Shown: piece after piece, positions 53,140-64,000 of the stretch | Layout of the letters: each line of letters begins with the position of its first letter | Numbering within the stretch: the first letter of the stretch is position 1 | Source of the DNA: Diadophis punctatus similis | Taxonomy: Eukaryota > Chordata > Lepidosauria > Squamata > Dipsadidae | DNA length: 64,000 bases | Direction: 5' to 3' | Assembly (NCBI GenBank): GCA_023053685.1 | Contig: JALIGW010000013.1 | Coordinates: 18,250,501 to 18,314,500, forward strand | Notes under the pieces: model-generated | Told to the model about the DNA's origin: nothing | The model's input: the letters and a program-made list of their open reading frames with translations, nothing else | Databases searched by the model: none | Position numbers and translations under genes: made by a program

Positions 53140-56100
53140 CCAGTGTGGGCCTTTGAGTATTCTGTGCTAAAAGAAAAGAAAATCTTTCCTATCATTTTGG
53201 GAAAAAGAATGGTTACTTTTCAATACCAGGTAGCTTGGGATGACACAGATTATTTCGATCAATTTTAGTTTAGCTAATATCCTGATTTGGAGATGGAAAT
53301 AGTCTTGGTTGGACTTCTAATTTCAGACATAAGAGGAACAGACTTCTTTCAGTGGCTATTATTAACTATGATATCCGACTGGGTCAACTTGCCACAGTAG
53401 TATTTTAGGGTGGTAAATCAACTCCTGGAATCTGCAGGAATGTTCATGAATGTAATGCTGAGATACTATACCAATGATATTTGTTCTTTAAGGTAAAATG
53501 GTTCCATTCATAATTTCCTACGACTTTTAACATTCATATGAAATTAGTGAAAAGAACCATCAGGGAATTTAGCTTATGTATCACAACAGTGCAAAACTTA
53601 TTATAATTATATATTATACTAACTATTTATTCAGACAACTTCCAACAAGACATTCATTTCAAAAGCTGCAATAAAATAATATGAAAATGAACTTTATTTT
53701 ATTCAATATAATATAACCTTAATCAAGACTGGATATAATTCTTATTTAAAATGATGCGGTGAAAACTTGAATGCTTATTTGGAGGCAGTTCTGACAAGAT
53801 TATATATCACATATGGAGTTATCTTTATTGATAAAAATGCATGTATAAGGTCCTAACACCAGTACAGTTAAAACAATAAAAACAGTAAAAGCAATAGATT
53901 TCATTTGCCCATTAAGTCAAAGCTAAAATAGAGATGATGCAGGGACTATTGCCTTCTAATAGAAATTGGACACAGGCTGAATCTAGTTTATGAGGATCCA
54001 GCCAACCAAGGAAACCTTTTATCTCTACAGAATGGGCAACAGAAGATGGCATGTCCCCAAGTTTTTATCTCTCCTGTATTAGAGGAACAAAGCTGTTAAA
54101 CTACTGGGTGCTGTTTATACTTAACCTTCAGTACAGCAGAAGGGAGGATTTAGCATTTTATCAGCATAAAAGGTTTTCTGTGGCTTGGTGTTTCCAATTA
54201 TGAAAGTATCCTTGCAGTAATCACTAAATATCTGAACCACTCTAAGGCTAAACACACCTGGTATCTTTTCAATTTTCCTGGCATTCTATGTCAAAGTTTC
54301 TTTATTTAACGGCTATCTTAGTTGTGTCATAATCCATTTTTAGGTGAGAAATCCAGAAGGGAATAATTTCAGTTGGATTGATTTGATCCAGAAAGATTGA
54401 TAGGCATTGTGGAGAAGTGGGGGGGTGCAATCCTAGGGCAATATTTTAATACTTTAATATCATAATTTTAAAGATACAATATACACACTTGCCTCCACCT
54501 TATTCATATTTGTCTCCAGCCTCCAGGTAACATTTGGGGCACTTCAAGAGAGTTGTAAAGTTGCTCTAAGAGACTGCACTTGTTCCAGAAGGGCAAAATG
54601 AGGAGGCAGAGCCTGCCCGCATCTCATAAAGTAATTCTGTCTTTGATTTTGCCTGAGATATTTATCACTGGTGCTATGAAATATTCCTCATCCCGTGTAC
54701 AAACTTAAGGATGGTATCTGAGGATTTCTGTGCTATTGTGGTTGTATACCAGGGGCCTTTTTGAGCCAAGGCACTCTCAAACATTTAAAGCTGGTATCCT
54801 GTTTAATTTGGCAGCATCTATGTGCCATGAGCACAACTTGGGACTCTTGGCAAAAAACAAGATCTTGTTTGTTTGTTTGTTTTTGATAACTGATAAGATA
54901 GTCCTGCTTACAGCATTCTGCCAGTTCCCTCAGAGACCTTTTCAAAGTGACTAGTGAAAAGAAACAACCAAGACATGGTCTGCATAAAATAAAAGGAGAT
55001 TTGGTAGCCTCCCAATTGAGGAGTGTGAAAGGCTGCCTTACTGAGGCAGAGATGCAACTGCTGTCTTTTAAAGAAACTGATACGCAATTTGGATTTTTTG
55101 AGATAACATACTGTTTCCAACTTTACTGGCCACCAATTCAATTCTTGCTCATGATTCATGAATAATATAAGTCGGCAGGTACATTTTTTACCAAGTTCAA
55201 ATGTTTTACTGATTTGGCTGTAAAATAAGGAACACTAATTATATGCAAGCATGAAAATTGTTTTGAAGGTTTAGAACAATTTTGTTGTAAAGCAGGGGAT
55301 AATTGATCTATAAAATCCAAATAATCTAATATATGGAAAATCGTATATGCCGACATTGAACACTAAGATTGTTCTACTTAAAAAAAGATTGGCAGATATA
55401 TGAGGCAAGGCATTTTCAAAGGGTCCTATGTTTATGGCATTTTCTCCTGGAAAAAACAAAGAAATCCAGTACTCTGTCTTCTTGATATCTTGACTATATT
55501 TAAGTTATATTTGCCTAACATTTTCTTATTCAAATTGTAAAACTGAAAGGTTTTTTCTTAAAAGACAAAAATATGAGACATCAGAATTCATCAGAAAATT
55601 TGAGATGGGAGATAAAAAAAAAGTTTTAATTTTTTTAATTAAAAACTTTTTTTAAGTTGGATTCAATTCATCAGAACTTCATAGGCACAAATATGCAGTT
55701 TCTGTGACAATTATATAAAAGTGGATTCTACTGTTTATTTCTGGGATCTTTTTAAGACTTTCACCTTTAAAGTCTGCAGCCCTGGATTTTCAGGTAGTCT
55801 CTCATACTCATATGTTCTAAGCCTATTTAACTTTTCTGAAATCAATGAAAATTAGCTTAAAAGCTGCCACCTCCCGAAGCTTCAATTTATTTATTGTATA
55901 TAAATGGAGAAAAGTAGGATAATTTAAAATTAATATCCTAAGATATAAATTTTTAAAAGGACATATTACACCAATAATTCTTCAACAATCTTCCCCACAC
56001 CCACACCGCAATTAATATCACTGCTCCAACTGTGTGGTAACTGGCTATTAAAATAAAATAAAACAAAGATCAGTCATTAAAATGAAATAACAGATCAGCC

Positions 56101-56730
56101 ACTGAAATGAAATAAAACAAAGGTCAGCCTCAGGCTACAAAAAGGATTTCCCACCCACAGCCTAGACGATCTAGGTGACTCAGCATTTTCCATGAGCAGC
56201 CACCTGTAGGTTACATCAGATTACTGAACATAAAAGCAAAATTGCTTTATGTGCTGTGAGAGAAATAATCACTCTTGAGAGAAATTGGTTGCAGATGAAC
56301 AAGGCAAAGTGTTAGAATGTGGGGTAAGTCTAAGATGCTATCTAAGGCTGATAACTATTCTAGAAATTAATGGCCAAGTAGGACAGAAAGAATCAACTTG
56401 ATCAAATGACAGAATCAGGGGAAATTAAACCTAAGATATTAATTGGACTGTAAATGTTAAACAATTGAGATTTCTGAAGACCAAGAATTTTCATATAGCT
56501 AGGATTTATCATGGGTAAATCCAGAAATTAATTTAGTTATCAAATATGCACTTAAGGGGCTTTCATTGCAATTCAATGCCCAATAAATTGATCTGTTTCC
56601 TGCCCTGAATCTTTAAGAACATCCTCATGTATTTGCCTTGATCTAAATCAGATAAAGATTTGCTTGTACTCTGCTCAGCTATGTGGTGAATAGACCCAGC
56701 CAGGAACGGCCATCAGTACCTTGGTTTTAA
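53140..56730. other. TMEM131 5' intron, nothing recognised
   Basis: AT-rich intron upstream of window exon 1 with no exon-like frame. The expected upstream TMEM131 exon was not found here. Confidence 0.45.
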
Positions 56731-56734
56731 CCAA

Positions 56735-56850
56735 ATCTAGGAAGATCAAGATTCAAGATCACTTTTAGCAATGGAAGCTCGTTGGGCCAAGTCACTATCC
56801 TTTAATCCTACTTAATTTACAAGAGGGTTGTTTGTGAAAATTCAGGATTT
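56735..56850 (+). mobile_element. MIR/CORE-like squamate SINE fragment
   Basis: Landmarks: atggaagctcgttgggccaa, gtcactatcctttaatccta and caagagggttg. Strongly diverged. Confidence 0.45.
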
Positions 56851-57759
56851 TAGGTTTGCCGCTTTTTTGAGAAAAATGACATGTATCAATTAAATACATA
56901 AAAGAGATAAGTAATAATCACACACATTTTCCTGTTTCATCTGGACAGCAATTTTTGCTTATCGGCTCTGTTTCTTTGAAACAGCAATGCTTTCTGAACA
57001 ACCATGCAAGAAGGGTACATAACACTTTTAAGGCCAAGAGCCACAGTTGTAGCAGTACATTCCATACTATCAAATAGTACTAAGGGCCAAGACAAAAATA
57101 AAATCTAAACATCAGACTGGCAGCTTTTGCAGAGGTTTACATGAAGCATCTGAAGAGCTGCATATGATCTAAAATCTGCAAATTATGCATTCCTGTTACA
57201 AAGGAAAAAGATTGCAAGGGATCTTGTATTCAGATAAGACAACTCTAAATTGCCCTTATGAATTTAGACTGAAGTAATGTTAATACTTTTAATATTCACT
57301 AAATATTAAACAGTGAACAGAAAAATAAGCATGCAGGATTTCTTCACAGATAAAAAGCCTACCCAGTTTTTATCCTGGATAACCGGCTGGACAATTCTGA
57401 ATCTCTGCTAGTTATATCTGCCTTGGCCCTCCCTGAAATGGCAAGCAAAAGCTAGAGGATATAATATTAAGAGAGAAGTAATGTGTTGTAAATGTATTCT
57501 CCTCACCCAGCATAAAAGGAGGAAAGGCTGAAAAGATCTGGTATTTGAAAAGATCATTTATAATCCAAAAAGAGATACAACAAAATATGGGTAAAATATT
57601 GAGAAGCATGTTTGGGAAGCCAAGTATAAAATAATAATTTTATTATCAGCAAACCCCTCAAGAGTCATTTTTATTGCAGTAAGATATAAATGCAACAAAC
57701 ACATACATTATATAAAGTAAATAAATAAAGTCAAATTTGGTTATGCTGCCAGGCCTGGA

Positions 57760-57990
57760 GCTTCCAAGAAACTGTAGATTTGTCTAATGGTTCCACTGCT
57801 GAGAGGGTCATTTTTGTCTTCCCTTTGTGCCCAGGATGTATTTTGGTTTTTATGTTATTTATTACTGTAGCTTTTAGGTTTTTTTTATCTGCCTTATATT
57901 GGCTGCTTTATGCACTGTGCACTCTCCAGAGTCCTCTTTGGTGGAGATGGGCAATTATATAAATTTGATTAGTAAATAAAATAAAGTATG
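57760..57990 (+). mobile_element. L2-like LINE 3' tail
   Basis: UTR-like T-rich stretch followed by ccagagtcctctttggtgg, agatgggcaattatataaat and an (AAATA) tail, resembling the end of the copy at 26832. Confidence 0.5.
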
Positions 57991-58724
57991 CTTGAAATAA
58001 AAAAAGCTGAGCAATGACACCTCCAGTCAATGTTGTTAGTTAATTTAGGGAAACTGAAGTATGGAAACTCTTGCTATAAGGAAATCTCTACAGTGAAGAA
58101 TTTGCTAATTTCAAAAAGGATTGTGTACTAATATAAAATAATATCTAAGTATTTAATAGTATTAAGTAATAACTATTTGAGGACCATACAAAATGTGTCT
58201 AGTACCATTTTGTGACTGGCTCCTTTCTTGTACTGCCATCCTGTAGTTATGATCAGTTCTCACAAAAGGATCCTGAGCTAGAAAGTTTAAAAACTCCTCA
58301 TAAAGGGGATTAGTAGTCACTGAAGAGATTTACATATCCCACTTTTTCTGTGCCCATGCTAATTATATCTGAAAGCAGGTGGAATTCAAAATGTAACTAT
58401 AATTAAAAATGTAAATCCTAGGTCTCTGCAAACTGTTCAAATGGTTCTTTTGCAAACACACTCTCTCTCTCACACACACACATACAAACACACCACTTCT
58501 ATAATACAGTACATATAGTAATATAGTACATGACAATCTTGGAAGACCCTGGAAGTAGTTACACAGATTACTTGGAAAGATATGGCTATTTGAATGAGGA
58601 GCCCCTCTAAATGCTTTGTATAACCCTACTAAATCACATCTTACATTATATAACAGGAGTTATCGGAGTGTTCGCTAGAGCCTATGACTCAGTTTTATTG
58701 AAACATCTGTAGTGTATTTATATT

Positions 58725-58872
58725 GATGGTTGCTTTTTCTTGTGTTTAAAAAAACCTGATTACCAATTATATTTATTTTGTATGGAGGTGATGTTTGATG
58801 ATTTTTGGAATTATTGTCTACCAATAGGAGTCATTTGTTGAGATGAGCAGCCATATAAATTAAATAAATATT
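58725..58872 (+). mobile_element. L2-like LINE 3' tail
   Basis: Ends gagatgagcagccatataaa ttaaataaat after T-rich UTR-like sequence. More diverged than 57760-57990. Confidence 0.4.
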
Positions 58873-60326
58873 ATACTAGACTTTAATTATCTCTTAGCAT
58901 TCAGAAATAAGCCCTACTGTACTCCCTGATATGAGAATAATAGGAATGCAAGTGTAAAAATCTTAGATCAACTGCAATTACAATTAAATATCTAAATGTA
59001 AAGTATTTCCCTACAAATGCACTTAGAAACAATTTGCTTAAAAAGTTCCAACCATTCTACCATCTGATTTTACTTACACTTTTATAAGTAGCAATTATGA
59101 AGTGGATATAACCAAAGACAAATACAATCTGTAAAATATTATTTGTTGCAAAAGATGGAGTATCAGACTCCCCTAACATCAAGTAGTTGAACATAGTTGA
59201 TTTTTTTAATTGTAACTGTTCATACGCCTTTTTGAAAATTGCAAGTCTGACATTTCAAAAATAAACAGGAAGTGAAATTAGCAAGCACCTGTATGTCTAT
59301 TAAGAGACTTTGTTTAAACTTTATTTTTTGTGGTTTTAGTTTTTGTTCAAATTTTTAAATATAAGCTTCAGAAATAGCTATTTTGTTAAAATATTTTAGT
59401 GGACTGGTAAATCATTTTAACCACAACTTGTACAAGTTTGTACACAATGCACATTTTGTTGAACTGAATTTTTTTATAGCGCAGACAAGCTTTTATAGCA
59501 TTACAGCTGCAAAATATTACGGGATATGCTATCAGATTTCTCTCTATATGACCAAACCACTCTAATAGATTTTATACCGACTGCACATTTCTGCATGCAA
59601 TTATGAATATTATGCTATTGTTACATTACTCAATTGTACTCATTAATCATCCATTCATTCTTGTCCCCGTTCCCACTTACATATCTTGAGTAATCCCTAC
59701 CAGATTTTCTTGAATTAATTTCTTCTGATATGCCCTCATTTGTATACACCAAAGTGAATAGAATTATACTTTTCACTATTTCTACCCCTTTCAACAAATT
59801 ACAGACCACATAATATCCATTACCACCCTAGCAACATTTGCACAACTTAATATTCCTCCAGCTTCAGTAAACCCTTCCACAATGGGACACATTTTTTCCA
59901 TTTTTTCTACATTGCACCCAAATAGCTTTGGAAAATACAAATTCTAAGGAACCATACTCCATTCTGTAAAATGTGATGAGACCCATCTCTTTCATTATAT
60001 CATTATTTGAGGTTATATTTGGTTTTGTTATCATGAGAAGTCTGTTAAGAGTTTTAAGAACTTAATGTGGGAGGTGATGGTAGGCAACGGATTCAACAAC
60101 TTCTGTTTGCACTCATATTTGATGACCATTGTTAAGCTACTATTTACTACTTCCTCATTAATTACATAAATTGGGGAAAGATGATCTTGCACTTAGTTTC
60201 ATTTGCGAAAATATATTTCCTGAATCACTCATTGCCATTTTAAATCTTGTTCATGATCTCTTCCTTATTCTATTAATTCAATTCAATTTCACTGTGTTAT
60301 TAATGCTCTAGGTTTTCACCTTTACA

Positions 60327-60348
60327 CACACACACACACACACACACA
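60327..60348 (+). repeat. (CA)n microsatellite
   Basis: Eleven CA units, directly left of a foldback element start (ccctgaaaataagacc). Confidence 0.95.
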
Positions 60349-60352
60349 GTGA

Positions 60353-60815
60353 TTCCCTGAAAATAAGACCCCAAAATATGACCTTGGCCTTATTATCGGG
60401 GGGTGCAGTAGGCGGCGAGTGTGGGACTGGATGTCCCACGCTGCCTCCTCCCCTCCCTTGTTCTTGGCGCCGGCCGAGTAGCTGGTCCATCACCACCGCC
60501 TCGTGGAGCAGGACTCTGCAAAGCTTGTTGTGCCATTGCATGCACGAACTGCAGGACTGCCGCGAGCTTCATCATACCGGTACAGCTGGCGTAGTGGTGT
60601 GGTGTGATGAGTCTCACAGAGACTCATTTCTGGCACGTGGGATGTATTGGGCCGCAAAACACACGTCCTACCTGACACTTGTAGCTCCTCGGTGTTGTGT
60701 CCAGAGAAGCCCATTGTAAAAGAAAACTTCTCGCAATTTTAATCAAATTTTTTACAATGGGCTTCCTCTGGACACAATGCCGAGAAACGCGATGGAGCTA
60801 CAAGTGTCAGGTAGG
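60353..60815 (+). mobile_element. Foldback repeat starting CCCTGAAAATAAGACC
   Basis: Starts with a sequence common in snake MITE-like repeats. Contains an inverted repeat (60655-60815) with arms reading cctacctgacacttgtagct and agctacaagtgtcaggtagg around an AT-rich centre. The right terminus could not be fixed. Confidence 0.55.
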
Positions 60816-60924
60816 ATGTGCAGCTCACGGTAGGGGGCAATTTGGGGGTGGCAAGTGAGGCGGGGTGGGGCGAGCCGCGCGTCCTACCTGGGACTTGTAG
60901 TTCCGTCGCGTTCCTTGGGGGGGT

Positions 60925-60927
<3 letters not shown>

Positions 60928-60994
<67 letters not shown>

Positions 60995-61040
60995 AGGGAG
61001 GGAGGGAGGGAGGGAGGGAGAGGGAGAGGGAGAGGGAACA
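60928..61040 (+). repeat. (GA)n/(GGGA)n microsatellite
   Basis: About 60 bases of GA followed by GGGA units and GAGGGA. Confidence 0.96.
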
Positions 61041-61239
61041 AGATGCGGGTGCGCACACACACTGCGGGACTGGCTCGTCTCCTCTGGGCTCTGCCTACGG
61101 CAATTTGAAACGTGCTTCTGCCTGCGAGGAAGAGGAGGCGAGCATCGATCCCTGCCTTGCAGGTAGGAGAGCGTTTCAAAATGCCGCCAGAGGCAGAGCG
61201 TCTTACTGGAGTCTGTTTAGTTCCAATTCCAGCTCCAGC

Positions 61240-61485
61240 CGTCAGCATAGAGTGGGAAGCACACTTGCAGAGCGACCGCTGCCCTGGCTGGGGTTTAGAA
61301 GCCGAAGAGCCGGAGTTTGGGGGAGAGAAAGAAAGAAAGACTTCTGCTGTTTCTGCTTTTGGCTGCATGCAAGGAAAGCAGCAGAAGTCTTTCTTTCTCT
61401 CCCCCAAACTTCGGCTCTTTGGCTTCCAAACCCCAGCCAGGGCAGTGGCTGCTCTGCGAGTGCGCTTTCCACTCTATGGTGATGG
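61240..61485. repeat. GC-rich inverted repeat
   Basis: Arms ccctggctggggtttagaag and cttccaaaccccagccaggg, plus gaaagacttctgctg and cagcagaagtctttc, centred near 61358. Source of the spurious ORFs here. Confidence 0.9.
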
Positions 61486-61559
61486 TCATTGGAGGCCTCC
61501 CCTTCCCCTCTGCTCCTCTCTGCTCCAATCTCCCCACGGGCCCCCCACCTGAGCACTGA

Positions 61560-62240
61560 CTAACCGGAGTGCCCGCTGGTATGCCCGGGAAGCCCCTCCA
61601 CCTTGGGAATCACCAGACGGGACGGCAATTGAGCCGGACTCTTCCTGGGGAGGGGAGCCTCGCAGGACCCTTGCCTGCACTCCCTTCCTCCCACAGGCCC
61701 TCCACCAACAAAGAGGGAAAACTTCCCTGTCCCCAGCTGTCATAAATCGGGAGCGCGAAGCTCCACCAACAATCCAGGCACCCGATGTAATACAAGTCCC
61801 GAATACAGCTTAAACGACAGCTCTAGTAGATGTGACAGCTCTGCTGGATGTCAGCAGCAGTAAATCAGCTTGAGCTGAAGCTCTTGCTGTGGGGACAACG
61901 CCAGCGACTCAACCGATGACAGGGAGTCAGCTGTCAATAACTCACAGAAATGGAATATATCCAATGAAATTTGGAACTCTGATGAATATAGTATCCAGGA
62001 ATGCTCAATCTGTCAACTGGAGGAATGGTTGGCACAACCGTCCTAGCTGAGTGACTGAGTCAAAAAGCTGCCAAGGGTAGCAACAGAGGCGGGAGCTAAA
62101 CAGCTTTGACAGACTCAGTCCAATCAGCTACTAGACAGAGTTAACCCATTCCTGTATGCTATATCCACCATAATGGAGCAAGGGGAGCTCAAAACTAAAC
62201 AGGAACTGAGTGGTCAAGGGATTGATATATAGCATGGTGG
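61560..62240 (-). mobile_element. Retroelement leader-like sequence related to 19403-20530
   Basis: Shares, in the same orientation, gcagcgactcaac/ccagcgactcaac, gtgactgagtcaa and gtagcaacagaggcggg, plus the gcgcgaagctcc motif, with the element at 19403-20530. The remaining sequence has diverged. Class unknown. Confidence 0.45.
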
Positions 62241-62374
62241 CCACAAGTGCAGATACAATCTAGATATGAGAAAGATGCTAAAAAGTATGGGTTTTATAAA
62301 GAATTAACAGAACTAGATCAGATACTAACAGGAACAGATGAAAAACTAATAAAGAAAACATATAGTTATCTATT
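62241..62374 (+). mobile_element. L1 ORF2 fragment, part 1
   Basis: The + frame (QIQSRYEKDAKKYGF...TGTDEKLIKKTYSYLL) belongs to the same reading unit as 63503-64000, interrupted by a TIR element. Typical late ORF2 sequence of vertebrate L1. Confidence 0.75.
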
Positions 62375-62718
62375 ACCGTATGTTCCGGCGTATAAGACGA
62401 CTGGGCGTATAAGACGACCCCCAACTTTTCCAATTAAAATATAGAGTTTGGGATATACTCGCCGTATAAGACTACCCCTCCTACCATCTTTCTTTTTCTT
62501 TCTGTCTTCCTTCCTTCCTAACATCTTTCATTCTTTTTTTTCTGTCTGTTTGTCTTCCTTCCTTCCTAACTTTTTTCTTTTTCTTTCTTTCTTTCTTTCT
62601 TTCTTTTTCTTTCTTTCTTTCTCTTTCTTTCTTTCTTCTTTCTTCTTCCTTCCATCTTCCTTCCTTCCTAACATCTTTCTTTCTTTTTCTTTCTTTCTGT
62701 CTTCCTTCCTTCCTAACA

Positions 62719-62749
<31 letters not shown>

Positions 62750-63502
62750 TTCTGTCTTCCTTCCTTCCTTCTGTCTTTCTCCCTGCAGGAGGAAGAAGGA
62801 ACCTCTGTTGCCATCTCCCGCGGGGCTCCAGCCACCCGACCGAGTCCCCGACCGCGCCGCTGCCTGGGTTAATGCGCATGGGAGGGAAGGAGAGCGCGCA
62901 CTACTGCTGCCGCTCCAGCGTGTCCTTCCTTGTCAACGATGGAGACGCTGCGCGCATGGGAGGGACCGCAGAGCAGAGGCGCCTGGCGAGCGAGGCAAGT
63001 GGCGGCATCGGCGGCAGGCTCCTGCCCGCCTCTTGCCTTAGCATTTAAAAGAATGAGAGGCGGGCGGGTGGGAGATGCGGGCAGGAGCCTGCCGCCGATG
63101 CCGCCACTCGCCTCGCTTGCCAGGCGCCTCTGCTCCGTGGTTCCTCCCGCGCGCACAGCGTCTCCATTGTTGACAAGGACGTGGGCTCCCCGGTGCAACC
63201 ACAGTGACCAGGGAGACACGCCGGAGCAGCAATAGCAGCAGCAGCGGTGGTAGCGCTCTCTCTCCTTCCCTCCCATGCGCCGCAGCCTTCCCAGCAGGCT
63301 GCTGGACAAGCCCGAAGAGACCAAGATGCAGGGCGGAGTCAGAGCTCCTTCGGCCGCTTGGCCGGAGAACAGCAGAGATGCGGCCGCGGCCGTTTTTGAG
63401 CTCCCCCGGCTCGGAAGTTTTAGTACCCAGCGTATAAGACAACCCCTGAGTTTTGAGATTTTCAAGGGATAAAAAGTCATCTTATACGCCGGAACATACG
63501 GT
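62375..63502 (+). mobile_element. TIR element, ACCGTAT family, 1.13 kb, with GC-rich palindromic cargo
   Basis: Ends accgtatgttccggcgtat and atacgccggaacatacggt. It contains a pyrimidine microsatellite tract (62490-62785) and a GC-rich block (62800-63415) homologous to the palindromic cargo of the hAT at 13773-15890. Inserted into L1 ORF2; flanks tatctatta and taagtatta match 7 of 9 if the termini are set at CCG/CGG. Confidence 0.82.
62490..62785 (+). repeat. Pyrimidine-rich (CTTT)n/(CTTCCTTC) tract
   Basis: TTTC/CTTCC repeats with the 15-20 base unit tcttccttccttcctaacat recurring four times. Confidence 0.95.
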
Positions 63503-64000
63503 AAGTATTAAAATGGAAGACGAACAAGTAAAAGAGACAATGATAGTATGGGCTAAAAACTTTGGATATACAATAGAGTTAGATAAGTGGCAGAAATTAT
63601 GGGATAGGAATTACAAATTAACAATGTCAACTGCATATAAAGAAAACTTATATAAAATGTTTTATAGATGGCACTTCTCGTCTTCAAGATTGGCAAAGAT
63701 GTTTAAGGATATGTTGGTTAAATGCTGGAAATGCCATCAGATACCTGGTTCGTACTATCATATGTGGTGGACATGCCCAAAAGCAAAATAATATTGGACA
63801 AAAATACATACATGGTGGGGAAAAATGATAAAGCAACATATTGATTTAAAATCAGAAATATTTCTGTTGGGTATTCTACTGGATAATTATTATAATTATC
63901 AAATAAAAATATTTGATCCTACATGTATTAACTGCAGCCAGAATTGTATTTGCACAATAATGGAAAAGTGAAGAGATCCCTCCAGATGAAAATGTGATTA
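63503..64000 (+). mobile_element. L1 ORF2 fragment, part 2 (C-terminal)
   Basis: The + frame: KMEDEQVKETMIVWAKNFGY, YKMFYRWHFSSSRLAKMF, CWKCHQIPGSYYHMWW and CPKAK, then a stop. The Cys/His pattern CWKC...YYHMWWTC is the C-terminal motif of L1 ORF2. Runs to the window end. Confidence 0.88.

Noticed and set aside
55610..55660. A/T-run inverted repeat (aaagttttaa...ttaaaaacttt)
   Set aside because: Simple A- and T-runs; symmetry follows from composition.
60308..61556. 222-codon and similar ORFs around the GA microsatellite
   Set aside because: Built of Ser/Leu/Pro repeats from (GA)n and an inverted repeat; no homology recognised.
52027..64000. Possible upstream TMEM131 exon or promoter/CpG island
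   Set aside because: GC-rich stretches here are transposon interiors; no signal peptide or FVQ..LRF-like exon was legible.

Overview
The window is vertebrate nuclear DNA, almost certainly from an advanced (colubroid) snake or a close squamate relative. This is inferred from the repeat content: a Sauria-type tRNA SINE, CR1, L2-like, RTE-BovB and L1 LINE pieces, a CR1 3' end seeding an (AATAG)n microsatellite, many hAT and TA-target DNA transposons, and abundant tetranucleotide microsatellites. No bacterial, plasmid or CRISPR features are present.

There is one host gene, TMEM131, on the minus strand. I traced 28 consecutive internal coding exons from 52026 (5') to 4535 (3'). All splice in frame (3,848 coding bases, about 1,282 codons). 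Every junction has an AG acceptor and a GT donor, except one clear GC donor after the exon at 41453-41575. The exons cover the conserved TMEM131/PapD-like N-terminal region, the long lumenal beta-sandwich region, the single transmembrane helix and the start of the Ser/Asn/Gln-rich cytosolic tail. The signal-peptide exon(s) lie beyond the right edge and the C-terminal tail exons beyond the left edge. TMEM131 family proteins are ER membrane proteins reported to bind procollagen through the PapD-like domain and to recruit TRAPP III through the tail for secretion.

Layout by + coordinate. 1-4534: intron with the right end of a hAT element, LINE fragments and a TA-target MITE. 4535-26679: 3' half of the gene (exons 28 to 11), with introns holding hATs, a CR1, a SINE and a 2.75 kb nested transposon (13459-16212). 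26680-52026: 5' half (exons 10 to 1), with larger introns holding L2/CR1 LINEs, seven hAT-type elements and a palindrome-rich 1.86 kb hAT that carries a SINE. 52027-64000: a long 5' intron with one hAT, old LINE tails, foldback GC-rich sequence and an L1 ORF2 split by a terminal-inverted-repeat element.

The most unusual pattern is modular cargo in non-autonomous DNA transposons. The same GC-rich foldback sequence sits inside two elements with unrelated termini (hAT 13773-15890 and the ACCGTAT-ended element 62375-63502). A separate roughly 70-bp hairpin with a GCATGCGC core recurs in three hAT elements. Eight-base target duplications, perfect or nearly so, date and delimit most of these insertions. 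All coordinates were read by eye; family names of repeats rest on recalled consensus patterns.
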